A DNA stretch of 35,456 nucleotides. It comes from JAFDVL01 sp043736395 (GTDB lineage Bacteria; Acidobacteriota; Blastocatellia; RBC074). The notes under the pieces were generated by a model. That model searched no databases, had not been told where the DNA came from, and saw only the letters and a list, made by a program, of their open reading frames with translations. The stretch covers positions 1 to 35,456 of the forward strand of contig JAYTCQ010000370.1 of NCBI GenBank assembly GCA_043736395.1. Direction: 5' to 3'. Below, piece after piece: positions 1 through 7,547 of this stretch (the first letter of the stretch is position 1; the number at the start of each line of letters is the position of its first letter). A program made the position numbers and the translations under genes.

Positions 1-1
1 G

Positions 2-586
2 CTCTTCGCTGTATCTACCGACATTATCCCGATGCAGGATTTCACGAACAAGGCACGACTGCTCAACGAAGCTACCAAGCTGTTGCAGGCCGGTGGAGCG
101 ACTTCGCTTTACGATGGAATTTACCTCGCCGCTGATTATCTAAAAAAGACCAAAGGACGCCGCATTATCGTACTCGTTTCTGACGGAGGCGACACCACCA
201 GCAGAGTAAAATTAACCGAGGCTCTGGCGCGTGCGCAGGAAGCCGACGCCGTGATTTTCAATGTCTACACTGGCGTGATTTCAAATTCACAAAATATCCG
301 AGACCTTGCCGCAGAACGCGCCATGCAAACCCTGACCCAACAAACCGGCGGCGAAGTCTACGCGCCGCAAATGGCGATGAACGGTAACGAAATTGATGAA
401 GATCAATCCCTAAAAAATCTTGACGCCGCGTTTATTCAATTAGCTGAACAGCTCCGTACGCAGTACACGCTGCGTTATTATTCTTCGAACGATGCACGGG
501 ATGGGAAATTTAGAAAATTAGAAGTAAAAGTGAAACAGGAAGGATTGAAAGCGAAAGCGCGAGCGGGATATTACGCGGCGAAATAA
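2..586 (+). CDS. VWFA-related acidobacterial domain protein, C-terminal part (5' truncated by window edge)
   Basis: The reading frame is open from base 2, so this is the C-terminal 194 residues or so of a larger gene starting outside the window. The visible part is the second half of a von Willebrand factor A domain. It has a TSLYDG segment that fits the MIDAS threonine loop and the strand-loop VLVSDGGDTTSR that carries the third MIDAS aspartate. The tail after the A domain ends in a beta-strand segment with RTQYTLRYY, typical of the VWFA-related acidobacterial domain family (TIGR03436 type). Those proteins are normally exported and of unknown role; metal-dependent protein binding in the envelope is the usual inference. 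The signal peptide and first MIDAS motif (DxSxS) are not visible. No partner gene follows directly. Confidence 0.85.
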   Translation, partial: LFAVSTDIIPMQDFTNKARLLNEATKLLQAGGATSLYDGIYLAADYLKKTKGRRIIVLVSDGGDTTSRVKLTEALARAQEADAVIFNVYTGVISNSQNIRDLAAERAMQTLTQQTGGEVYAPQMAMNGNEIDEDQSLKNLDAAFIQLAEQLRTQYTLRYYSSNDARDGKFRKLEVKVKQEGLKAKARAGYYAAK

Positions 587-590
587 TGAT

Positions 591-800
591 ATGCAGCAAA
601 TTTAGATTTCAGTATTACCAAAAAATTTAGAATTATTACTTGAGACAATTATAATAGGTAAAGATTTGCTCCTCACAAAAAATGCATTTCCAATAGCCAA
701 AGTAGTTAGCCTCATTTCTGAAAATACAAAGAAACGTCGGAAAGCTGGAAGCGCGGCTGGGCAAATTTGGATGTCTCCTGATTTCGATGAGCCTTTATAA
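591..800 (+). pseudogene. Phd/YefM-type antitoxin remnant with in-frame TAG
   Basis: Reading from ATG 591 gives MQQI, then a TAG stop at 603-605, then about 64 uninterrupted codons in the same frame to TAA 798-800. The downstream part contains KNLELLLETIIIGKDLLLTK, then PIAKVVSL, and ends in GSAAGQIWMSPDFDEPL. That ending matches the C-terminal signature of Phd/YefM or DUF2281-like antitoxins (a GSxxGxIWM..DFDxPL pattern), whose N-terminal half binds DNA and whose tail blocks a PIN toxin. No PIN toxin gene follows, only a secreted protein. The simplest reading is an orphan antitoxin killed by a nonsense mutation at codon 5. A start at a rare codon downstream of the TAG cannot be excluded. Confidence 0.6.
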
Positions 801-816
801 AACTTACATGGTACTT

Positions 817-1335
817 ATGAACAGAACTATACAAATATTAGGTATCTTTATTTTTCTCTTGGTTCTTGCTCTTCATATTAGCGCGCAAGTAAAACCTTCA
901 TTAAATGTCAAAGACTACTTTCTGGCTCTTCCCGGAAAATATTTTGAAAACACAGAAAAGCCAAATCATGAATGGATGCTGCCCCCTAGACGCGGATCAA
1001 TTGTTGATCTAAAAAATGGCTATATCTTCGCTCAAGGTGATGGTGCGCAGGTTTCAATCTGGGTTTCCCTCTTCAAGAGAAAAAATGGCGAACATTTAAT
1101 TGCCCTACAAACAACCGCTGGTGACACGGATGTTTTTACCTACCTGTGGTTTTACTTTTATAAAAATGGGAAATGGATAGATGTGACGAAACAGTATTTA
1201 CCCATAAAACATAATGAGCGGTATGTCTATCAGCTACCTCGTGTAGGACAAACAATAAGAGTAATGACTCCAAAAGGAAAAAGACTCTACGACTGGGAAT
1301 GGGATAAAGAAAAGTTTATCCTTAAAAAATCATAG
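817..1335 (+). CDS. Small secreted protein of unknown function
   Basis: A 172-residue product if started at ATG 817. An earlier ATG at 787 would overlap the antitoxin remnant and would put ten charged or polar residues in front of the signal peptide, so 817 is preferred. The N-terminus MNRTIQILGIFIFLLVLA followed by HISAQ is a typical Sec signal peptide with cleavage near AQ. The mature part is about 150 residues, rich in aromatic and basic residues (for example LWFYFYKNGKW), and no catalytic motif stands out. I do not recognise the family. It is AT-rich compared with its neighbours and stands alone, convergent with the next gene at 1358. It may be a recently gained or fast-evolving envelope protein. 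Confidence 0.7.
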   Translation: MNRTIQILGIFIFLLVLALHISAQVKPSLNVKDYFLALPGKYFENTEKPNHEWMLPPRRGSIVDLKNGYIFAQGDGAQVSIWVSLFKRKNGEHLIALQTTAGDTDVFTYLWFYFYKNGKWIDVTKQYLPIKHNERYVYQLPRVGQTIRVMTPKGKRLYDWEWDKEKFILKKS

Positions 1336-1357
1336 ACATTGTGGAATCTTAAAATCA

Positions 1358-2131
1358 TCAACTCATACTCCACCCACCATCAATTTTCAATACATCACCC
1401 GTAATATTCCGCGAAGCATCGGTCAGCAAAAACAACGCCGCTTTCGCCACTTCTTCCGCTTCGATTAAATCTTCGACTAATGGTTGTTTGGTTTTTATGA
1501 ATTCGAGAATCGTAGGATTTTCCTGCGCGCGCTGACTCATCGGAGTGCGTATTAATGCGGGTGCGATGACGTTGATGCGAATTTTATGCGGTGCATAATA
1601 TGCTGCCATGGATTGGCTCAAACTGATGATCGCACCTTTGCTGGCAGCGTACGCATGGGAAGCAAAGTTTTTAGGTTCAGGAGAAAACGCCAACACGCTC
1701 GACGCATTCAAAATCGTGCCGCGCAATCCTGCTTCATCAATTTCCTGCTCAAGCATTTGTTTGATCGTTTCACGACACATCAAAAATACACTTTTGACGT
1801 TCGTGTTAAGTGTGATGTCCCACCCGTCAGAAGTGCAGTCGTGAATCGCGCCGTCACCAAAACGTCGCCCGCTGATTCCCGCTACATTGAATAAAGCATC
1901 AATGCGTTGATAACGCTGCGCACATTTTTTGACAGCTTCAATCGCCGTATTTTCTTCGATCAAATCACCTGCAAAATATTCGCAACTCCCGCCCGAAGCC
2001 TTGATTTCATTGACTAGAATTTCACAGCTCGCTTCATCATTGCTCACAACAAAAATTGACGCGCCGGATGCTGCCGCCAATTTGGCAGTCGCAGCAGCAA
2101 TGCCTGTCGAACCTGTGATGAGAAGAATCAT
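1358..2131 (-). CDS. Short-chain dehydrogenase/reductase (SDR)
   Basis: 257 residues, the usual length of a classical SDR. It opens with LLITGSTGIAAATAKLAA, the Rossmann nucleotide-binding glycine loop. The third glycine of the usual TGxxxGIG is replaced by alanine. NVAG follows at about residues 82-85. The catalytic serine lies in NASSV and the catalytic YxxxK pair in YAASK. The C-terminus has the common ITGDVLKIDGG motif. The protein should carry out NAD(P)-dependent oxidation or reduction of an alcohol/ketone; the substrate is not shown. Its ATG overlaps the stop of the gene at 2128 by four bases, so the two are probably translationally coupled. Neighbouring SIS and Gfo/Idh/MocA genes suggest sugar or polyol metabolism. 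Confidence 0.9.
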   Translation of the reverse strand: MILLITGSTGIAAATAKLAAASGASIFVVSNDEASCEILVNEIKASGGSCEYFAGDLIEENTAIEAVKKCAQRYQRIDALFNVAGISGRRFGDGAIHDCTSDGWDITLNTNVKSVFLMCRETIKQMLEQEIDEAGLRGTILNASSVLAFSPEPKNFASHAYAASKGAIISLSQSMAAYYAPHKIRINVIAPALIRTPMSQRAQENPTILEFIKTKQPLVEDLIEAEEVAKAALFLLTDASRNITGDVLKIDGGWSMS

Positions 2132-2589
2132 TTTGCTTTGGCTCGTTTTTTACCTTCAGCACTGAGCGCGTATTTCGCATCGCGGATCATCGTTTTAATG
2201 AACTCAGCACGACGAAATCGGAGCGCGCTCCAATCGTCATCAATTGCTACCATGCGCACAGGTTCAAAGCCAAGTTCACCAACGATTTTCCAGCCCGTAT
2301 CGCGGTTGAATTCGCACTTATAATTTCTAGAAGTGCCTTTGGGATACGCAAACCAAACAGCGGCATCGCCTTTTGTTAATGGGTCAATCGCGGCGGCAAG
2401 CGAATCCACTTCTATTTGCTTTGTGACAAACAAAAGCGCAAACGTAAATTTATCCGAAGCTATATATCTGGTTTTCACCTTAGCCTTAGCCTTGAAAGCT
2501 TCAACCATTTCGCTAAGGTTTTTGGGTACGTTGACAAGCAAAACTTTTTCGTTTTCTTTGAGATTTAATTTTTTGAGCAGTGCTTCCAT
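2128..2589 (-). CDS. Uncharacterised DUF3052-like protein
   Basis: 153 residues, cytosolic, with no signal peptide or membrane segment. Notable segments are AVWFAYPKGTSRNYKCE, NRDTGWKIVGELGFEP and IDDDWSALRFRR, followed by a basic tail (GKKRAKAK). The order of a predicted hydrophobic strand, a [W/F]xxYPK turn and a DWSALR[F] strand resembles the DUF3052 proteins, whose function is not known. It ends by overlapping the SDR start by 4 nt, in the same minus-strand block as the SIS gene 40 bp upstream. The family name is from memory and could be wrong; that it is a real gene is well supported by the coupled overlap. Confidence 0.75.
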   Translation of the reverse strand: MEALLKKLNLKENEKVLLVNVPKNLSEMVEAFKAKAKVKTRYIASDKFTFALLFVTKQIEVDSLAAAIDPLTKGDAAVWFAYPKGTSRNYKCEFNRDTGWKIVGELGFEPVRMVAIDDDWSALRFRRAEFIKTMIRDAKYALSAEGKKRAKAK

Positions 2590-2629
2590 AATTTTTAAAA
2601 GGTACGACAGGTGGGACGCTTATCGTACC

Positions 2630-3400
2630 TTACTGATACAAATGCGCGAGGCTCTTGCGATAGCCTTCGTAAAATTGGTCTAGTTGTTCCGCCGCACTGG
2701 TGTTGCCTACGAATTGATGCGACGGCAGCATGATTGGCTTCACTCCTTTTTCCAATAATAATTCTGCCGTCCGAGAACGTAGCATATTGATAATCATTCC
2801 GCCCGTCACCGTTGAAGTCGGTCCCGTACGCCATTCCAAGCCTTCTAATTCAACGATGCTGTCGCCTGCGGGACAGCAGTTATCGAGAATCACATCAGCG
2901 ACATCAATCAGCTTTTTTCCTGAAGAATGCGCAGGAACGGATTGTTCGCAGTGCGTGCGCGAACACATTCCGATGACGGGAAGTCCGCGATTTTTTGCAC
3001 CGTTTGCCATCTCCACGATTACGGGGCGAATGCCGCTGGTAGAAATTATGATCATCGCGTCGTGTTCGCCAAATTTGAATCCTTTCAAAATTTCTTCGGC
3101 GTAGCCTTCATATTTTTCGAGATGCAACGGCGCGCGCAATCCATTATTTCCGATGATGTTGGCGTGCGTAGACATCGAAAGTTCGACCATGGCTACGAAG
3201 CCGACAAAGCAGCCCTGACGCGGCGTCATCTCTTCGCACATCATCCGCGAATGCCCGTTGCCAAAGAGGAATACGAGGCCTTTATTCGCAATGCTATTCG
3301 CGCAAATTTGTGCGGCACGTTCGATGTTGTCGAGCTGCGTTTCTTGAATTTTTGTTAAGAGTGCGAGTGTTTTTTCAAAGTATGTTAGTGATGCAGTCAT
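2630..3400 (-). CDS. SIS-domain protein (UPF0309-like sugar isomerase/phosphosugar-binding)
   Basis: 256 residues. After an N-terminal helix comes the SIS fold: VFLFGNGHSRMM carries the first phosphosugar-binding loop and MIIISTSGIRP the second, with the conserved serines. The order and length fit the UPF0309/SIS family found near N-acetylglucosamine genes, proteins that bind or isomerise phosphorylated sugars. A cluster of cysteines and histidines (CSRTHCEQ, DNCCPAGD) lies in the middle and is typical of this subfamily as I remember it. Located between the DUF3052-like and zincin-like genes on the same strand, with two sugar-type Gfo/Idh/MocA genes upstream, so a role in amino-sugar or polyol use is plausible. 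Confidence 0.85.
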   Translation of the reverse strand: MTASLTYFEKTLALLTKIQETQLDNIERAAQICANSIANKGLVFLFGNGHSRMMCEEMTPRQGCFVGFVAMVELSMSTHANIIGNNGLRAPLHLEKYEGYAEEILKGFKFGEHDAMIIISTSGIRPVIVEMANGAKNRGLPVIGMCSRTHCEQSVPAHSSGKKLIDVADVILDNCCPAGDSIVELEGLEWRTGPTSTVTGGMIINMLRSRTAELLLEKGVKPIMLPSHQFVGNTSAAEQLDQFYEGYRKSLAHLYQ

Positions 3401-3401
3401 T

Positions 3402-4205
3402 TTATGAGTTCAAGTCTAAATTAAAATCAGCCAGCCGAAGCTTATCTTTTAGAATACTTTGCTCAGAAAGAATTCGTGGGAAAGGTAGTGCGCCAAATTT
3501 TTCAAGCTTTGTTCTTAGTTTATCTGCATAGCGATGAGCAAAAGCTTCTTTTTGCCCTGAGCCTTTATGATCAAATAAATCAGGGTCTTTTTTTTCATCT
3601 ACATGGTGTCCGACTTCGTGCAGCAAAGTGTGATATAGCTGCGTATAACGAATGGAATCAATTGAAGGCGTAATCACATGATACCGCTGAGTCGAGCGGA
3701 TGTCATGACCAGCGTTTTGCAGACGATCAAATTCTGCTTGGTCTTCAGGTGTCAGTGATTTATTCCAACGGAACGAAACGTTAGGCTGCATCGCTTCCAG
3801 AAAAATTGTTCTGCCTTCGTATTTATTCTCTACGATTTCCGCGAAGAAAACTAACCGCCCCCATACAGGATTAAGAATTACTTCCTTCCGTTTAGGTTGG
3901 CGCAAAATTATCATTTTGATTCCATCAAGATCGTCGGGCGAAACATGCACGAGTACTGCAGCAATATCGTCAACCGTACATGCGTGAACGAAGCCTGGAA
4001 ATACATTTTCTACAAGAAATGTAATTTTATTCCCAAATGGAAAATTGCGTGTCGTCACATCGTAGTGTTGTAAATTTTCGTAGTACCATTTGAGATCACC
4101 TTTGATACAACAAAGTGGCAAACGAAATTTATTTCTTCTCCCGTGACCTTGTTTTGCGGTTCCGATATTTCGATTTCTACGAGTCGGATTTTTAATTGAA
4201 TTCAT
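3402..4205 (-). CDS. Putative HEXXH zinc metallopeptidase-like protein
   Basis: 267 residues from ATG 4205. A longer frame back to 4271 would overlap the preceding gene by 56 nt and is less likely. The clear motif is HEVGHH, with the HEXXH zinc motif at about residues 196-200. A possible third zinc ligand is E220 in KEAFAHRYAD, about 20 residues later, the gluzincin-like spacing. The N-terminal part (residues 60-150) has several beta strands and no recognised domain. No signal peptide is visible, so a cytosolic role is likely. It starts 10 nt after the stop of the Gfo/Idh/MocA gene and ends 1 nt before the SIS gene start, so it is probably co-transcribed. The family is not recognised and the substrate is unknown. 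Confidence 0.7.
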   Translation of the reverse strand: MNSIKNPTRRNRNIGTAKQGHGRRNKFRLPLCCIKGDLKWYYENLQHYDVTTRNFPFGNKITFLVENVFPGFVHACTVDDIAAVLVHVSPDDLDGIKMIILRQPKRKEVILNPVWGRLVFFAEIVENKYEGRTIFLEAMQPNVSFRWNKSLTPEDQAEFDRLQNAGHDIRSTQRYHVITPSIDSIRYTQLYHTLLHEVGHHVDEKKDPDLFDHKGSGQKEAFAHRYADKLRTKLEKFGALPFPRILSEQSILKDKLRLADFNLDLNS

Positions 4206-4215
4206 AACCAGAAAT

Positions 4216-5331
4216 TTATATTGATAATCTTCGCACCTGTCCGGGAATTTGAGGAATATTTTCTTTGGCACTTACAATTGCCGCAAAACAAATCGCCAAC
4301 CCACGTAAATTATCACGAGCATTATTGACAGGTTCACGGTTTTCTTCAATCGCGCAAAGAAACTCCGCCATTGTGCCGTGAAAGCCTTGCAAAAACCATG
4401 TACCGTTTAATTCCGGCTTCGCAAAACCTTCCTCAGTATAAAGCGTCACGGATTGTTCAGAAAGGCTGGGGCCATCACTAACGATGGAACCTTTTGTGCC
4501 TGCGACATAAGTTTTATCTTCCTGCCCGTGCGTGACATTCGCATTGAAATTCAACGAAGCAATGCCGCTCTCAAATTCGATGATAGCATTTGCCAGCATC
4601 GGCGGTTTTGCTTTTTGTGATATGCAGCGCACGGTGAAGGCTTGCACTTTTTTCGCTTCACGGTTTCCAAAAAAATATTGCGCCATATCAAACCAATGCA
4701 CGCCAAAATCATACAAAATTAAATGGTGAATTTCTTCAAATGGAGTGCCGACGATCCAGTTGTGATCCCAATGCAAAGTGAAATTTGCGCTGACGACTTC
4801 GCCAATAATTCCAGCAGAAATCGCCTGACGAATGTAACTAAAATGCGGCGACCATCTGCCGTTTTGATTCACTGCTAGTTTCACATTGTGATTGTTTGCT
4901 AATGAAATTAACCGTTCGCCTTCGTCTAAATCCGTCACGAATGGTTTTTGCGAAAGGATGTGCTTACCCGCATAAATAGCGGCTTCGATGATGGGGACGC
5001 GATCGTTTGGATGCGGTGTGATGTCTACGACTTCGATGTTTTTGAGCTTAAGAATTTCACGATAATCGGTTGTGATAAAAGCTTCGGGGAAAAACTGCTG
5101 TTGCCGATCTTTGGCTTTGGATTCGTTACGATCACACAAGGCGACGACGTTAAATCCTGCGAGTTTGTAGGCGTTCAGATGCTGTGAAGAAATTCCACCG
5201 CAACCAATCAATGCTATCGGCGGATTATAATTTTTCGGATTGCGCGGCAGATATGGCAAATCCGGCGCGGCGAATTGTTGGATGGTTTCGATTTTGGCTA
5301 AGCCGTAATCATCGGCTAATTCTTCAGGCAT
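4216..5331 (-). CDS. Gfo/Idh/MocA family oxidoreductase
   Basis: 371 residues. The N-terminal Rossmann domain begins at about residue 38 with IALIGCGGISSQHL (GxGxxx type). The conserved lysine motif is SQKPFV instead of the usual EKPF, keeping the proline and lysine. HWFDMAQYF provides the C-terminal domain's HxxD-type catalytic region. The family catalyses NAD(P)-dependent oxidation or reduction of sugars, inositols and related polyols. About 35 extra residues precede the Rossmann fold. An inverted repeat begins three bases upstream of the ATG and fills the gap to the paralogous gene at 5433. Substrate unknown; the SIS, SDR and second Gfo/Idh/MocA genes point to one carbohydrate pathway. Confidence 0.9.
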   Translation of the reverse strand: MPEELADDYGLAKIETIQQFAAPDLPYLPRNPKNYNPPIALIGCGGISSQHLNAYKLAGFNVVALCDRNESKAKDRQQQFFPEAFITTDYREILKLKNIEVVDITPHPNDRVPIIEAAIYAGKHILSQKPFVTDLDEGERLISLANNHNVKLAVNQNGRWSPHFSYIRQAISAGIIGEVVSANFTLHWDHNWIVGTPFEEIHHLILYDFGVHWFDMAQYFFGNREAKKVQAFTVRCISQKAKPPMLANAIIEFESGIASLNFNANVTHGQEDKTYVAGTKGSIVSDGPSLSEQSVTLYTEEGFAKPELNGTWFLQGFHGTMAEFLCAIEENREPVNNARDNLRGLAICFAAIVSAKENIPQIPGQVRRLSI

Positions 5332-5334
5332 AAA

Positions 5335-5432
5335 TGTAGCGCAAACTTTCCAGTTTGCGTTGTCGCAAAATTAGTAAGTTAAAGAGAATTATAGACGTTA
5401 TCAAAAACGCAAACTGGAAAGTTTGCGCTACA
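5335..5432. repeat. Long inverted repeat filling the gap between two oxidoreductase genes (family A)
   Basis: Arms at 5335-5361 and 5406-5432 are perfect 27-base reverse complements, separated by a 44-base AT-rich spacer. Each arm is itself near-palindromic (GCAAACT-ttcc-AGTTTGC), so it can form either two small hairpins or one long one. The right arm ends exactly at the stop codon of the upstream gene (5433) and the left arm ends 3 bases from the next start codon (5331). This looks like a non-autonomous palindromic element of the REP or MITE kind. An effect on the downstream gene's translation is possible because there is no Shine-Dalgarno outside it. Confidence 0.85.
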
Positions 5433-6500
5433 TCAAGTAATCAATTTCACTGTTCTCTTCTCACTCGCGCTCACAACTGCTGAATCAACTATTTGTTGTC
5501 CGATGCGGCTGGTAGCCAATGACAGCGGGCCTGTGACGACTTCTCCGGTTTCTATACAATGAATCAAATATTGAATTGGATTTTGATGTGGCGGGGCAAG
5601 CGTATCCGCCTTTATTTCATGTGCTTCAGGTTGTTGACGGGTTTGCACGCGAATGAATTTTTCGTAATCGTAACTGCTGATCGTGCCATCCGTGCCGATA
5701 AGTTCAAAGCCACATTTCGGCTGCGTTTGCGTCGTCCAGGGATCAGTAAACGTTCCCCATCTGGTTTCGATTTTTGACAGACCTACATCATATCGCACAA
5801 TGGTGATGCTGTGTTCGTCAACTTCGATGCCGGGAGTTTCGTTGACTACGGTGGCGACTTCCAGCGGGATTTTTCCGTTGTGATACCAAGTTCCAAGCGT
5901 CGAACCGTAGCCCATATAATCCAGCAAAGAACCTCCGCCGTGTGATTTTTTATAAAACCAACTGTGCGGTTTCTTGGCATTAACTTCATGTTCGGTGACT
6001 TCAACTTTGTCGGCGAGATGATAAAGCGGGCCGCGATTGCCACCGTAATGACGGACTTCGATGACGCTGCCAATAACGCCTTCGTCAACTAAACGTTTCG
6101 CGGTTCGATGTGCTGGAACCCATACCAGAGGCCAATTAATGACTAGCGTTTTTCCGGTTGATTGCATCGCCGCAATCATGCGATCCGCTTCGGCAAGCGT
6201 AGCCGCAAACGGTTTTTCCATCAAAATATGAACATTGTATGGTGCGACTTTTTCGACCCATTCTGCATGCTTCGCCGTGGCGGGACACAGAATTACGATG
6301 TCAGGTTTTGTCTCTTCTAAACATTGACGATAGTCGGTGTACACACGATTTTCAGGGATGCCAAAATTCGTTGCGGCGGCTTGCATGCGCTCCGGATGTT
6401 CGTCGCTGATGCCAACAATTTCAGCGTTCGGATGATCGTACGCATAGCGCAACAAATCGCCCATGTGAAAATGATCAAAATTAATGCCAGCAATTTTCAT
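5433..6500 (-). CDS. Gfo/Idh/MocA family oxidoreductase
   Basis: 355 residues starting directly with the Rossmann strand MKIAGINFDHFHMGDLL, whose first loop is not the classical GxGxxG. The dinucleotide domain continues with VGISDEHPERM. The catalytic lysine motif is intact as MEKPFAATL. The C-terminal domain has GGGSLLDYMGYG. It is a paralogue of the gene at 4216, with which it shares the strand and is separated only by a palindromic element. Predicted NAD(P)-dependent sugar or polyol dehydrogenase; substrate unknown. It is the first gene of the minus-strand metabolic block (6500 down to 1358); the preceding gene, a nuclease, ends 3 bases upstream. Confidence 0.9.
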   Translation of the reverse strand: MKIAGINFDHFHMGDLLRYAYDHPNAEIVGISDEHPERMQAAATNFGIPENRVYTDYRQCLEETKPDIVILCPATAKHAEWVEKVAPYNVHILMEKPFAATLAEADRMIAAMQSTGKTLVINWPLVWVPAHRTAKRLVDEGVIGSVIEVRHYGGNRGPLYHLADKVEVTEHEVNAKKPHSWFYKKSHGGGSLLDYMGYGSTLGTWYHNGKIPLEVATVVNETPGIEVDEHSITIVRYDVGLSKIETRWGTFTDPWTTQTQPKCGFELIGTDGTISSYDYEKFIRVQTRQQPEAHEIKADTLAPPHQNPIQYLIHCIETGEVVTGPLSLATSRIGQQIVDSAVVSASEKRTVKLIT

Positions 6501-6503
6501 AAC

Positions 6504-7502
6504 TTAGGCCGCGATTGCAAGCTGCGATTCAAATTCATCTAACGATTTACAGACGACTGCGTGACGTTGAAGCGACCGCAATAAAGTTGCATCATTAATT
6601 GGCGTAAGTTCAGCCAGCATTGCTTCAGCATCCACGCCAAAACGTAATTCCAGCGTATCCGCAATCGTTGTCCGCAATGACTTAATTTGCCCTTGTTCTA
6701 GTCCTTGTTCTAGTCCTTGTTCAAGCCCCATTTCTAAGCCTTTCGCTTCGCCCATCCGCTCCCAGCTTGTCACGTATTTTTGTCGTTTCATATTTTCTTC
6801 CTCTTTTTCGACCGTGTCGGTTAACTGCCGCTCTAATTCTGCGGGTAAAGTCAGCACCCAGTCAATAAATCGCAACAAATCTGCGATGTGTTTTTTGGTG
6901 AATCCGCGTCCACGCATCAAGCGGATCAATTGCAATTTGGCGAGCATTCTTTTCTGGGGCGCACGCTTTGTTTCGAGCGCTCGCAAATGTGCCAGGACCA
7001 CTAATGCAAATGGATTTTGACTGCGCTCCAACTGTGGAAGTTTAGCACGATAATCCAGCAGTTTAATGATCGGGAATTTCAGGCGGACTTCGCAGCCGAA
7101 ATTTTTCTCTTCGTATTGCGATGGTCGCCAAGCCGCGTGTTCATCGGCCAACAGTGCGAGGCTCACGACCTGACGATGATACTTATCAAAGATTCGATAA
7201 TGATAGGTGAACATCCTGGCCGCGAAACCCTGGTCGCGCTGACTTTGCACTTCGATGTGGATTAACAACCAGAGTTCTTCACCGCCCAGCAAATAAACTT
7301 TGACCAATTTGTCTACGGTTTGCCGTGTAGTCTCGGCATCTTTGGAAATTTTCTGGAATTCTTTATCGAGAAAACTGAAGCCCTTGCTCCAATCAATTTG
7401 TTTGTAAATGCGCGGAAAGAAAAACAGCAGACACTGGTCAAAAAATTGCTCAATGATGTCTTTCCACGGACTATCGTAATCGGCTTGTTCGGTTTGGGGC
7501 AT
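6504..7502 (-). CDS. Rpn family PD-(D/E)XK nuclease-like protein (YhgA/transposase_31 type)
   Basis: 332 residues from ATG 7502; a TTG at 7547 could extend it by 15 residues, and neither start has a clear ribosome-binding site. The N-terminal half has the Rpn/YhgA layout: a DSPWKDIIEQFF opening, then LVKVYLLGGEELWLLIHIEV with the terminal EVQ of the PD-(D/E)XK core. The C-terminal part contains a basic segment, then an EQGL tetrapeptide repeated in tandem, then a helical tail. Rpn proteins are nucleases linked to recombination and some appear in mobile or defence contexts; they are often called transposases although they lack a transposon. No transposon ends are seen here. The repeat makes the linker potentially variable in length. 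Confidence 0.8.
   Translation of the reverse strand: MPQTEQADYDSPWKDIIEQFFDQCLLFFFPRIYKQIDWSKGFSFLDKEFQKISKDAETTRQTVDKLVKVYLLGGEELWLLIHIEVQSQRDQGFAARMFTYHYRIFDKYHRQVVSLALLADEHAAWRPSQYEEKNFGCEVRLKFPIIKLLDYRAKLPQLERSQNPFALVVLAHLRALETKRAPQKRMLAKLQLIRLMRGRGFTKKHIADLLRFIDWVLTLPAELERQLTDTVEKEEENMKRQKYVTSWERMGEAKGLEMGLEQGLEQGLEQGQIKSLRTTIADTLELRFGVDAEAMLAELTPINDATLLRSLQRHAVVCKSLDEFESQLAIAA
6691..6732. repeat. In-frame 12-bp tandem repeat inside the Rpn-like gene
   Basis: On the plus strand the unit reads tagtccttgttc and is present about three times in a row, the outer copies slightly diverged. In the coding strand it encodes repeated EQGL (GLEQGLEQGLEQGQ). Because the unit is a multiple of three, slippage would change the protein by four residues without breaking the frame. 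Related Rpn/transposase proteins often have such glutamate-glycine-rich linkers before the C-terminus. Confidence 0.85.
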
Positions 7503-7547
7503 AGGCGATTGAGTATGTTTCGTGATTATCAATGGGTAGTGCTTCAA

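Noticed and set aside
2595..2834. Minus-strand frame with DFNGDGRNDY, like an FG-GAP calcium loop
   Set aside because: It lies wholly inside the SIS gene in another frame on the same strand; the match is a chance shadow.
5335..5432. Possible CRISPR repeat-spacer pair
   Set aside because: Only two arms in inverted orientation; no direct repeats and no cas genes in the window.
6504..7502. Active transposon encoding the Rpn-type protein
   Set aside because: No terminal inverted repeats or target duplication flank it; Rpn proteins are often misnamed transposases.
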